A stretch of 22,433 bases of DNA from an uncultured Christensenellaceae bacterium (GTDB lineage Bacteria > Bacillota > Clostridia > Christensenellales > Christensenellaceae): the NCBI GenBank assembly GCA_934373295.1, contig CAKROK010000033.1, forward strand, positions 1 to 22,433. The letters are read 5' to 3'. Positions 1 through 5,888 of this stretch are shown here, piece by piece; position 1 is the first letter of the stretch, and each line of letters begins with the position of its first letter. The notes under the pieces are model-generated. The model had not been told where the DNA came from. It saw only the letters and a list, made by a program, of their open reading frames with translations, and searched no databases. The position numbers were made by a program, and so were the translations under genes.

Positions 1-25
1 CGGCATGTCAGCATGAATTTTAATG

Positions 26-49
26 GAGCTTTGCGAAGCAAAGCAACCT
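26..49. repeat. 24-bp hairpin repeat R, copy 1
   Basis: This contains the palindrome GCTTTGC-GAA-GCAAAGC flanked by GA and AACCT. An identical 24-bp copy lies at 1757-1780. Both copies lie beyond the 3' end of a minus-strand gene. Neither is followed by a clear T-run on the minus strand, so a terminator role is possible but not supported. The rest of 1-59 shows nothing recognisable. Confidence 0.75.
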
Positions 50-59
50 TTGATTTCAA

Positions 60-1013
60 TCATCCAAAGCAATTTTTACAAGGCGTATATCTCTTTTCAG
101 CTTCTTTTAGCGTTACCTGGTGAGCGTTTTTTGTGCGTCCACAATCCGGTTTATTGTGATACTTTTTGCCGGAAGCTGTCACCCACACCATCTCCTCATT
201 AGTATCCGACGGCTCATCTTGCTTAATGGGCTTGTCTGAGTCGCTTTCACTGGATTCGGCTTGTGTGGGCGCGGGGGCTTGTGTCGATTCGGGTGTAGTT
301 TCGGGCGTGGGCTCAGGAGTCGGTTCAGGTGTGGGTTCGGGCTCGACGTACTCATATCGGCTTATGCGCACGAGCTCATCGGGGGAGAAAGTCTGTCCGC
401 TTTCAAAGGAGGCGTCGTCTATGCGCACGTCCGCGACCTTGCCGTCCATATCTTCCTCGTCGGTGCTTTGGACGCTTATTTCTATGCTGTTAAACCCAAA
501 TCCTCGAAGCTTAGAGATGACGTCGCCGTAATCCTCGCCGGACAGCTCGTCGGATGAAAAGGGCATGGTTATCACGTCTGCGGTTTGAGCGGGTAAATCA
601 TCGTCCTTTGTGCTTGAGCTGACAGGGAGGGTGAATAGACCTGCGATGTATGGGATCGTCAGGGTGAATGCGGCCGCAAGGCAGAGTACCCTATGCCAAA
701 AGCGCGTCTGTTTTATGACGTTTAGCTGCATGAGCAGTGTTATAGTGCAAAGCCCTGCCTGAATAAAAGCTACGCCTATACATGCGGATTTTCCTATGCA
801 TAGGGCGATTATGAGTAAAACCGTGCTTGCAGCAGCGGATATCGCGGTGATTTTGCCGAATACATCCAGCGAGCGCCATAAATCCAATATGATTTTAGGG
901 CTGTATCCCTCATTTTTATTGTTGTCTGTAGTGCTGTCCTGTTGGCTTTTGCCGCAATAGCCGCAGAATTTCGAGTTATCGGAGATATCTCTGCCACAAT
1001 GCTTACATTTCAT
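60..1013 (-). CDS. zinc-ribbon membrane protein with PASTA-like domain and Pro/Glu/Thr linker
   Basis: This is a 317-residue protein of unknown specific role. The N-terminus is a zinc ribbon with CxxC pairs at C3/C6 and C17/C20. Three hydrophobic segments follow at about residues 56-75, 79-97 and 109-129. A region at about 148-225 resembles the PASTA-like domain of Bacillota membrane proteins, with a DYGDVISKLRGFGF motif and an FESGQTF motif. Next comes a low-complexity PEPTPEPTPE-type linker, which in DNA is an imperfect tandem repeat near 286-350. The C-terminal 40 residues (GKKYHNKPDCGR, then TPCKNC) match a small Cys/His domain often found at the ends of secreted or membrane Bacillota proteins. 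The start is supported by a GGGAG site (1023-1027) and a good promoter upstream. It appears monocistronic. The domain calls are from memory of the families. The function is not inferred beyond membrane anchoring, with an extracytoplasmic tail likely. Confidence 0.85.
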   Translation of the reverse strand: MKCKHCGRDISDNSKFCGYCGKSQQDSTTDNNKNEGYSPKIILDLWRSLDVFGKITAISAAASTVLLIIALCIGKSACIGVAFIQAGLCTITLLMQLNVIKQTRFWHRVLCLAAAFTLTIPYIAGLFTLPVSSSTKDDDLPAQTADVITMPFSSDELSGEDYGDVISKLRGFGFNSIEISVQSTDEEDMDGKVADVRIDDASFESGQTFSPDELVRISRYEYVEPEPTPEPTPEPTPETTPESTQAPAPTQAESSESDSDKPIKQDEPSDTNEEMVWVTASGKKYHNKPDCGRTKNAHQVTLKEAEKRYTPCKNCFG

Positions 1014-1047
1014 TTTAAAGTGCTCCCGTTTATTAATACTTTATTTA

Positions 1048-1076
1048 ATTATAGCACTGGGGTTTTTCAACATCAA
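1048..1076 (-). promoter_or_regulatory. promoter of the zinc-ribbon gene
   Basis: On the minus strand the -35 is TTGATG (1071-1076), followed by a 17-bp spacer ending in TGC and a -10 of TATAAT (1048-1053). The TGC is an extended -10. The predicted start lies about 30 nt upstream of the ATG at 1013. Confidence 0.75.
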
Positions 1077-1094
1077 TACGAACCTTGACGATTT

Positions 1095-1114
1095 ATGGGT
1101 CATTTATGACCCAT
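1095..1114. repeat. perfect 9-bp inverted repeat upstream of a promoter
   Basis: ATGGGTCAT and ATGACCCAT are separated by TT. The pair lies 18 bp upstream of the minus-strand -35 element at 1071-1076. It could be an operator for the zinc-ribbon gene, or part of the adjoining repeat block. No other copy was noticed in the window. Confidence 0.5.
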
Positions 1115-1172
1115 CAGAGCTTCCGAAATGCATCGCTTTGCCCTACGGCGTCACAGCGAGCTTGTCGACGAG

Positions 1173-1293
1173 GCGCGGCGCAGGTTTTTGCGGCCTTCGG
1201 CCGCAAAAACTAAGCCCGCCCGCCTTTGGCGGGCGGGCCACTTTCACAAGCGAAACGGCTTCCGCCGTTTCGCTTGTGAAAGCTGCGCCGCGC
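1173..1293. repeat. three tandem perfect hairpins enclosed by an 11-bp outer stem
   Basis: The outer arms GCGCGGCGCAG (1173-1183) and CTGCGCCGCGC (1283-1293) are exact complements. Between them lie three perfect hairpins. Hairpin 1 is 1185-1195/1199-1209 with an 11-bp stem and TTC loop. Hairpin 2 is 1214-1224/1228-1238 with an 11-bp stem and TTT loop. Hairpin 3 is 1241-1259/1264-1282 with a 19-bp stem and TTCC loop. Together they can fold as a compact four-way junction with only seven unpaired junction bases. A partial copy with hairpin 1 in inverted orientation is at 8871-8919. No convincing coding capacity is present. Confidence 0.8.
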
Positions 1294-1419
1294 GCGTACG
1301 TATGAAGTGAATCTTTTTAGCTAAAGCGCACCAACACACCAGCTCAAAATCCAAACTATTCCCACAAACTAAAGCATACGGTCTGTAAAATTATCGCGAA
1401 GCATAATTTTAAGACCGTC
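1283..1419. repeat. dispersed repeat element B, copy 1
   Basis: This aligns along its length with 8909-9046, including a 28-bp identical block at 1363-1390 (the other copy is 8990-9017). Its right end folds into a 16-bp stem (1378-1394 with 1403-1418) with a single bulged G at 1385 and an 8-nt loop, CGCGAAGC. The upper stem differs from copy 2 by paired, complementary changes. The left 11 bp are shared with the outer arm of the hairpin module. Confidence 0.8.
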
Positions 1420-1528
1420 ACTGTCGGGAAACAAAGTATAGTCAAAAACTAAGTTAAGCACCTATGCCGGCATTTCAAACTAAACGAATTAGCGGAGAAG
1501 GATGTTCGGAGGCGCAGCCCCCTTCAAG

Positions 1529-1651
1529 CTTCCAAAATGCACTGCCTTGCCGCCCCTTTCCTGCGACTCGGTTCAATCGATGTACTCAAGTACGTCTCAT
1601 TCACCTCGCTTGAAAAGTGACACCAAATCGGTACATTTTGATTGCCTGTTC
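1529..1651. repeat. dispersed repeat element D, copy 1
   Basis: The core at 1564-1631 aligns with cores at 2868-2937, 8645-8712 and 9169-9242. All four carry a central near-palindrome of the type CGACGTACTTAAGTACG, followed by a conserved CCTCGCTTGAAAA block. The right end GATTGCCTGTTC (1640-1651) is shared with copy 4. CAAAATG near the left end pairs with CATTTTG at 1634-1640, so the ends are imperfectly inverted. Positions 1420-1528 and 1652-1756 show no gene or clear signal. Confidence 0.7.
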
Positions 1652-1756
1652 ATGGGAAAGTAAAGAAAACCACGGTTTTCAGGAAAAAATTGCAGAGTGA
1701 TGTGTTTAATCTGAATAATGACATATGCACTAACTGTTGATTTACACATTATTTTT

Positions 1757-1780
1757 GAGCTTTGCGAAGCAAAGCAACCT
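1757..1780. repeat. 24-bp hairpin repeat R, copy 2
   Basis: This is identical to 26-49, with a 7-bp stem and a GAA loop. It lies between element D copy 1 and element E. Confidence 0.75.
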
Positions 1781-1800
1781 AATTATTCAATTTACGCGAC

Positions 1801-1830
1801 TATTTTCTCTTTTAAAATATAGCGCACAAG
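1801..1830. repeat. short repeat element E, copy 1
   Basis: This 30-bp stretch matches 9351-9380 at 24 of 30 positions by eye, including CTCTTTTAAA and AGCGCACAAG blocks. In both places it is the last module of the repeat block before the 3' end of a minus-strand gene. Confidence 0.5.
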
Positions 1831-1902
1831 CCATTTTCCTCCAATCTCCGTTTCACTGTTAGTTTTTACATATTATTTGCGCCCATGGGCGTACTACTAT
1901 AT

Positions 1903-1931
1903 AAAAAAGAGAGAACACGATGTATTCTCTC
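1903..1931 (-). terminator. terminator of the HD-domain gene
   Basis: On the minus strand GAGAGAA (1925-1931) pairs with TTCTCTC (1909-1915), followed by a run of six T (1903-1908). It starts 17 bp after the stop codon. Confidence 0.85.
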
Positions 1932-1947
1932 AAAAATGCTTTATCAT

Positions 1948-2520
1948 TTACAGCTCGGCGCACGCCTTTTCGATGTCTGCCTCCGTTGCCTTCATCGCGT
2001 CCAGCGTCCTTTGAAGAAGCTCGTCCAGCTCCCAACCCAAAAGCTCGGCGCCGCGGCGGATGACGTCTCTTGAGCAGCCTGCGGCAAAGGATGCCTGCTT
2101 AAACTTCTTCTTGACGCTTTTAAGTTCCATGTCCGAAACGGATTTTGAGGGACGCATGAGCGCGCACGCGCCTATAAGCCCGGTCAGCTCGTCCGTCGCG
2201 AAGAGTATCTTTTCCATCTCGTGCTCGGGCGCGATATCTACGCATATGCCGTAGCCGTGGCTGGCTGTCGAGCGGATTATGTCCTCATCCACGCCCGCCT
2301 TGCGCATCAGCTCCTGGGATTTCACGCAGTGCTGCTCGGGGTATTGTTCAAAGTCGAGGTCGTGCAGCAGGCCGACTATCGCCCAGTGGTCAGCCTCATC
2401 GGAATATCCCAGTTCGTTTGCGAAATATCTCATCACGTGTTCAAGTGTGATCGCGTGGCGAAGATGAAACGGGTCTTTGTTATATTTTGTGAGTAGTGTC
2501 CAGGCTTCCTGTCTGTTCAT
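1948..2520 (-). CDS. HD-domain metal-dependent phosphohydrolase
   Basis: This 190-residue cytoplasmic protein has the HD-domain metal site: H28, the H53-D54 pair (GLLHDLDFE), H88 and D110 (FATDELTG). Such domains usually hydrolyse phosphomonoesters or nucleotides with a divalent metal. The substrate cannot be read from the sequence. The start at 2520 is preferred over upstream in-frame codons because GGAGG (2530-2534) lies at normal distance, and a strong minus-strand promoter (2550-2578) lies just above it. The longer reading frame runs back through that promoter and through a structured intergenic region. The gene is monocistronic, with its own promoter and terminator. The length fits small stand-alone HDIG-type proteins. 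Confidence 0.88.
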   Translation of the reverse strand: MNRQEAWTLLTKYNKDPFHLRHAITLEHVMRYFANELGYSDEADHWAIVGLLHDLDFEQYPEQHCVKSQELMRKAGVDEDIIRSTASHGYGICVDIAPEHEMEKILFATDELTGLIGACALMRPSKSVSDMELKSVKKKFKQASFAAGCSRDVIRRGAELLGWELDELLQRTLDAMKATEADIEKACAEL

Positions 2521-2549
2521 GGTGTTATGCCTCCGATCATTTTTTATAC

Positions 2550-2578
2550 AGTATACTACTACAATTTGCTGTTGTAAA
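2550..2578 (-). promoter_or_regulatory. promoter of the HD-domain gene
   Basis: The minus-strand -35 is TTTACA (2573-2578), with a 17-bp spacer and -10 TATACT (2550-2555). The predicted leader is about 25 nt and contains the ribosome binding site. Confidence 0.8.
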
Positions 2579-2640
2579 TAATCAGACGGCGTGTCGCATA
2601 TTGTCGAAAAGCGGGACGCTTTTTTATGATAAAAAATGTG

Positions 2641-2649
2641 TGCTATACT
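2641..2649 (+). promoter_or_regulatory. extended -10 promoter candidate for the structured RNA
   Basis: TGC directly precedes TATACT (2644-2649), forming an extended -10. No good -35 is seen; the 17-bp position reads TTTTTA. Transcription would start near 2655-2656, at the base of the stem described next. Confidence 0.45.
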
Positions 2650-2654
2650 TGTAT

Positions 2655-2754
2655 CGAGGCGAGCGGATAAGAGCAAAGCGCCCGTGCAATTTCCCGGGAC
2701 TTTTCCCCCTTTGTCGCCGCGACATTGCACAGGCGTTATCCGCACGGCCGATCG
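2655..2754 (+). ncRNA. candidate structured small RNA, unknown family
   Basis: Nested complementary segments span about 100 nt: CGA-GGC (2655-2660) with GCC (2747-2749) and TCG (2752-2754); GCGGATAA (2663-2670) with TTATCCGC (2736-2743); CGCC (2679-2682) with GGCG (2732-2735); GTGCAAT (2684-2690) with ATTGCAC (2724-2730). An 8-nt bulge lies at 2671-2678 and a 33-nt loop at 2691-2723. A plus-strand extended -10 sits at the right distance. I do not recognise it as SRP RNA, tmRNA or a known riboswitch. A 6S-like bulged rod is conceivable, but it is short and the central bubble is not clear. No T-run follows closely. The strand choice rests on the promoter only. Confidence 0.4.
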
Positions 2755-2828
2755 TGTTGCGCTTAAATGCGTTTACATAAGTACCCATTTCTCGGCATGG
2801 GGCGGGGGAACATAAGTTTCCTCCGCCT

Positions 2829-3040
2829 TAGGCTGTCAAAAAGACCTGCCCTTCCGCCCTTTTTCTTCGACTCACCTCAATCGACGTACATCTAAGTACG
2901 CCTCATTCGCCTCGCTCGAAAAATGACGAAAAATCAGGTTCTTCTTGAGTGCCTTTTGCGTTTGATTTGCTAATAAAAAAATATTGAATAGAGAACTTAG
3001 CCAAAGCCAGACAAGAAAGATTTGGCAGCCTGAATCTTTG
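2829..3040. repeat. dispersed repeat element D, copy 2, with inverted ends
   Basis: The core at 2868-2937 matches the other D copies. The left end (AGGCTGTCAAAAA, 2830-2842) and right end (TTTGGCAGCCTGAAT, 3026-3040) are imperfect inverted repeats. The right end also matches the right end of copy 3 (8725-8733). The segment after the core (about 2960-3012, GCTAATAAAA then GAACTTAGCCAAAG) aligns with 9269-9313 of copy 4. Element C is absent here; only a few bases separate the CCTTCCGCC block from the core. Confidence 0.65.
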
Positions 3041-3268
3041 TATTTTAATGAAGTTATTCAAATGCAAGTTTTAAAAACAATTCTCAAACTATAAGTTGAT
3101 TTATCGATAATCAAGAGCGACAAAAAAATAGTGTGTGTTTTCTTGTGAACCAACATGTAAATACTGGATTTTCATACAATTATTATACAATAACTCTTTA
3201 AATGTATATAAAATCGTCTGTTGCATGAAAAAAGTTCATGATGTCATTAAAAAAATTCAAAAAAGGAG
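3041..3268. other. AT-rich intergenic stretch without a gene
   Basis: About 230 bp of AT-rich DNA separates the repeat unit from the next promoter. Reading frames here are short and lack ribosome binding sites. I see no convincing hairpin with a T-run and no tRNA-like fold. Confidence 0.6.
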
Positions 3269-3297
3269 TTGACAATATCGAACTTTGGTTTTATCAT
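3269..3297 (+). promoter_or_regulatory. promoter of the 61-residue membrane protein gene
   Basis: TTGACA (3269-3274), a 17-bp spacer and TATCAT (3292-3297) are close to the sigma-A consensus. The predicted start near 3304 leaves a leader of about 27 nt carrying AAAGGAG. Confidence 0.8.
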
Positions 3298-3330
3298 ATC
3301 ACTAAAGAAACGAAAGGAGAACGACAGGCG

Positions 3331-3516
3331 ATGAACGAGTGCAAAATGAGCTTCCAAAATATAAGCGTCATTAGCCTTATCGCAGCTATCACGGCGGCGG
3401 TCGTGCTTGTCATAGCTCTTTTTATCGCGAGAATTTTCGTGGCGATTCTTATCGACCTCGCCCTTATTTGCGCAGCATGGATTATGCTGCGCGAAATAAA
3501 AGAAAAGCTCGTATAA
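3331..3516 (+). CDS. small two-helix membrane protein, unknown
   Basis: This 61-residue protein consists mostly of one long hydrophobic stretch, which probably forms two transmembrane helices (about residues 12-33 and 34-54) with a basic or charged tail (REIKEKLV). The ATG at 3331 is chosen because it lies downstream of the strong promoter and of AAAGGAG (3313-3319). An in-frame ATG at 3238 lies upstream of that promoter and is unlikely to be used. A rho-independent terminator follows, so the gene is a complete single-gene unit just before the liv operon. I do not recognise a family. A role with the transporter is only suggested by position. Confidence 0.7.
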   Translation: MNECKMSFQNISVISLIAAITAAVVLVIALFIARIFVAILIDLALICAAWIMLREIKEKLV

Positions 3517-3548
3517 CGGCGCAAATAGGCGTTAAACCTATGATATCA

Positions 3549-3579
3549 AGCGGTCTGTTAGCGAGCAGGCCGCTTTTTT
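3549..3579 (+). terminator. rho-independent terminator after the small membrane protein
   Basis: A nine-pair stem (3549-3557 with 3566-3574, one G-U) is followed by six T ending at 3579. Some read-through into livJ is possible, because no clear separate livJ promoter is seen. Confidence 0.85.
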
Positions 3580-3588
3580 AAACGCATA

Positions 3589-3611
3589 TTCCTGCCAAAA
3601 AGGCAGAGGAA
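3589..3611. repeat. imperfect inverted repeat upstream of livJ
   Basis: TTCC-TGCC pairs with GGCA-GA-GGAA around AAAAA. It lies about 40 bp upstream of the livJ start codon, in a 69-bp gap with no obvious -35/-10 pair. It may be an operator or a leader hairpin. This rests only on its position. Confidence 0.3.
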
Positions 3612-3648
3612 TAAAATTTAAAAACTATTTGTAAAAAGGAGAACAATC

Positions 3649-4812
3649 ATGAAAAAGACCTTATGTTTAGTTGCAGCTTTCGTTATGGCGATAGCTTGTC
3701 TTGCAGGCTGCTCCGGCGGCAACGGCGGCACCACGACCGACGGCGAGAAGACGCTCATAATCGGCGGCTCCGGCCCGCTCACCGGTGACTATGCTACATA
3801 TGGAACATCTGTTAAAAACGGTGCGCAGATCGCAGTTGATGAAATCAACGAGGCGGGTGGTGTAAACGGGTACAAGTTTGAGCTTAAGATGGAAGATGAC
3901 CAGGCTGCCCCCGACGCAGCGGTAAACGCATATAACACCCTTATGGACGCGGGCATGAACGTATCCTTAGGCGCAGTTACCTCCGGCGCTTGCATTGCAC
4001 TCAACGAGGAATCCGCAAAGGACGGTATCCTCTCCCTGACTCCTTCAGGCTCTCAGGTTGAGTGTGTACAGCATGACAATGCTTTCAGAGTTTGCTTCAA
4101 TGACCCGGCGCAGGGCACTTATTCCGCAGACTTCATCTCGGACAACAAGCTCGCTACAAAGGTCGCTATTTTATATGATAAGTCCAACGACTACTCCGTC
4201 GGCATCCATGATACATTCACCGCAGAGGCTGAAAAGAAGGGTCTTGAGATCGTAACCGATCAGGCGTTCACTGACCAGTCAAACACCGACTTTTCCGCAC
4301 AGCTTCAGGCTGTAAAGTCCTCTGGTGCTGACCTGCTCTTCTTACCCATCTACGCACAGGAGGCCGCGTATATCCTCACTCAGGCGGATTCCGCAGGCAT
4401 CAAGGACGTAACCTTCTTCGGAGTTGACGGCATGGACGGCATACTTGAAAAGATCGGTGAGGATAACCTAAAGCTGACCGAGGGCGTAATGCTCTTAACT
4501 CCTTTCTCCGCAAGCTCCACTGATGAAAAAGTTCAGAACTTCGTAAAGAAGTATCAGGAGCAGTTCGAGGCAACTCCCGACCAGTTCGCGGCTGACGCAT
4601 ATGATGCGATTTACACTATCAAAGCTGCTCTTGAAAAATCCGGCGCACAGACGACGGACTCCGACTTCAACGAGAAGATGATTGCGGCGATGACCGAGAT
4701 TGAGATCGACGGCGTAACGGGTCACATGACATGGGATGCTGCCGGAGAGCCCACCAAGGAGGCTATGGCAGTAGTTATTAAGGACGGCGCTTACGAGCTT
4801 TACAACAAATAA
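3649..4812 (+). CDS. livJ: branched-chain amino acid ABC transporter substrate-binding lipoprotein
   Basis: This 387-residue extracytoplasmic binding protein is of the LivJ/Peripla_BP_6 type. It captures the substrate and delivers it to the LivHM permease. The signal peptide ends in a lipobox, LAGC, with the lipidated Cys at residue 21, followed by a Gly/Thr-rich linker. The mature start, IGGSGPLTGDYATYG, and the GAQIAVDEINEAGGVNGY motif are hallmark N-terminal features of the family. The ribosome binding site AAGGAG (3636-3641) sits 7 nt before the ATG. It heads the liv operon, and two strong hairpins separate it from livH, a common way to make more binding protein than permease. Substrate specificity within the family (Leu/Ile/Val, or other amides or amino acids) is not resolved. 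Confidence 0.93.
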   Translation: MKKTLCLVAAFVMAIACLAGCSGGNGGTTTDGEKTLIIGGSGPLTGDYATYGTSVKNGAQIAVDEINEAGGVNGYKFELKMEDDQAAPDAAVNAYNTLMDAGMNVSLGAVTSGACIALNEESAKDGILSLTPSGSQVECVQHDNAFRVCFNDPAQGTYSADFISDNKLATKVAILYDKSNDYSVGIHDTFTAEAEKKGLEIVTDQAFTDQSNTDFSAQLQAVKSSGADLLFLPIYAQEAAYILTQADSAGIKDVTFFGVDGMDGILEKIGEDNLKLTEGVMLLTPFSASSTDEKVQNFVKKYQEQFEATPDQFAADAYDAIYTIKAALEKSGAQTTDSDFNEKMIAAMTEIEIDGVTGHMTWDAAGEPTKEAMAVVIKDGAYELYNK

Positions 4813-4852
4813 TCACGCGTAAACGCGAAAAAACGATACAGTAACAAATTCG

Positions 4853-4880
4853 GTGCACGGGCGTACCAATACCCGTGCAC
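4853..4880 (+). promoter_or_regulatory. intercistronic hairpin after livJ
   Basis: GTGCACGGG and CCCGTGCAC form a perfect 9-bp stem with a 10-nt loop, followed by only two T. It is likely to protect the livJ message from 3' decay or act as a partial terminator. It is not a canonical terminator. Confidence 0.6.
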
Positions 4881-4909
4881 TTGTACATTCAGCCTGTTTT
4901 TCAAGATGG

Positions 4910-4933
4910 TTTTTCAAAACAAGTTTTGAAAAA
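4910..4933 (+). repeat. A/T-rich perfect 11-bp palindrome before livH
   Basis: TTTTTCAAAAC and GTTTTGAAAAA are separated by AA. It lies 18 bp upstream of a possible livH promoter. It could be an operator or a second mRNA hairpin. Confidence 0.5.
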
Positions 4934-4950
4934 TTGTTCTCGAATCAAAA

Positions 4951-4978
4951 TTAGACTTTATCGACAAATTGGTATATT
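4951..4978 (+). promoter_or_regulatory. possible internal promoter for livHMGF
   Basis: TTAGAC (4951-4956), a 16-bp spacer and TATATT (4973-4978). This is a moderate match. It would let the permease and ATPase genes be transcribed independently of livJ. Confidence 0.4.
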
Positions 4979-4999
4979 TGTCTTTAGAAAAGGTGAAAC

Positions 5000-5878
5000 A
5001 TGGAATTTTTATCTAACCTTATAAGCGGCCTCAGCTTGGGCAGCATATATGCCATGATAGCGCTCGGCTATACGATGGTTTACGGCATCGCAAAGATGCT
5101 GAACTTCGCACACGGTGATATCATAATGGTAGGTGCGTTTGCCGTATTGACGAGCGTCGTATCATTGCATCTCAATCCCCTGCTTGCGGTTCTCTGCGGC
5201 ATTGTTACATGCATCATACTGGGCGTGCTCATCGAGAAGATCGCCTATAAGCCGCTGAGAAAGGCATCTCCTCTCGCCGTGCTAATAACGGCGATCGGCG
5301 TGAGCTACTTCCTACAGAGCCTTGCGCTTCTGATATTCGGTTCAACTCAGCAGAGCTTCCCCGACGTATTGTCCATACCGGCGATACATATCGGAAAGGA
5401 GCTTACGATAAAGGGCGAATCCATAGCTACATTGTCCGTGGCTATCATAATAATGGTGGCGCTCACCATGTTCATCTCCAAAACCAAGACGGGCAAGGCG
5501 ATGAGAGCGGTCTCCGAGGATAAGGACGCCGCAGAGCTCATGGGCATAAGCGTCAACAGGACGATTTCCATAACGTTTGCGATAGGCTCCGCGCTTGCGG
5601 CGGTCGCGGGCGTGTGCTACGGCGCGACATACGGCTTCGTCGGCCCGTACACCGGCTCAATGCCCGGTATAAAGGCGTTCATCGCGGCTGTTTTCGGCGG
5701 AATAGGCTCCATCCCCGGCGCTATGCTGGGCGGCATACTCTTAGGAGTTATTGAGAACCTCTCAAAGGCGTATATCTCGACAGAGCTTTCCGACGCCATC
5801 GTCTTTGGCATTCTGATAATCATACTTGTCGTCAAGCCCACGGGTCTGCTCGGCAAGAAGGTAAATGAAAAGGTGTGA
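5000..5878 (+). CDS. livH: branched-chain amino acid ABC transporter permease LivH
   Basis: This 292-residue inner-membrane permease forms half of the translocation channel with LivM. The N-terminus has the family pattern of a long first helix followed by NFAHGD (35-40). Around eight hydrophobic segments follow. A cytoplasmic loop at about 166-183 (GKAMRAVSEDKDAAELMGI) is the coupling helix that docks on the ATPases. The C-terminal VFGGIGSIPGAMLGG motif is typical. The ribosome binding site AAAGGTG (4988-4994) precedes the ATG. The stop codon lies 10 nt before the livM ATG, inside that gene's ribosome binding region, so translation is probably coupled. The length is normal for the family. Confidence 0.94.
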   Translation: MEFLSNLISGLSLGSIYAMIALGYTMVYGIAKMLNFAHGDIIMVGAFAVLTSVVSLHLNPLLAVLCGIVTCIILGVLIEKIAYKPLRKASPLAVLITAIGVSYFLQSLALLIFGSTQQSFPDVLSIPAIHIGKELTIKGESIATLSVAIIIMVALTMFISKTKTGKAMRAVSEDKDAAELMGISVNRTISITFAIGSALAAVAGVCYGATYGFVGPYTGSMPGIKAFIAAVFGGIGSIPGAMLGGILLGVIENLSKAYISTELSDAIVFGILIIILVVKPTGLLGKKVNEKV

Positions 5879-5888
5879 GGTGAGCAAA

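Noticed and set aside
1128..1310. 60-codon open frame over the hairpin block
   Set aside because: It is composed of the palindromic repeats themselves, has no good ribosome binding site, and similar frames arise wherever the repeat occurs (for example the minus-strand frame near 8719-8904).
2521..2745. N-terminal extension of the HD-domain protein to 265 residues
   Set aside because: The extension runs through the gene's own -10/-35 promoter and the structured intergenic region. The ATG at 2520 has a proper GGAGG.
2655..2754. Assignment as 6S RNA or SRP RNA
   Set aside because: It is too short for 6S, with no convincing central bubble, and it lacks the conserved SRP apical GGAAGCAGC-like motif. 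It is left as an unknown candidate.
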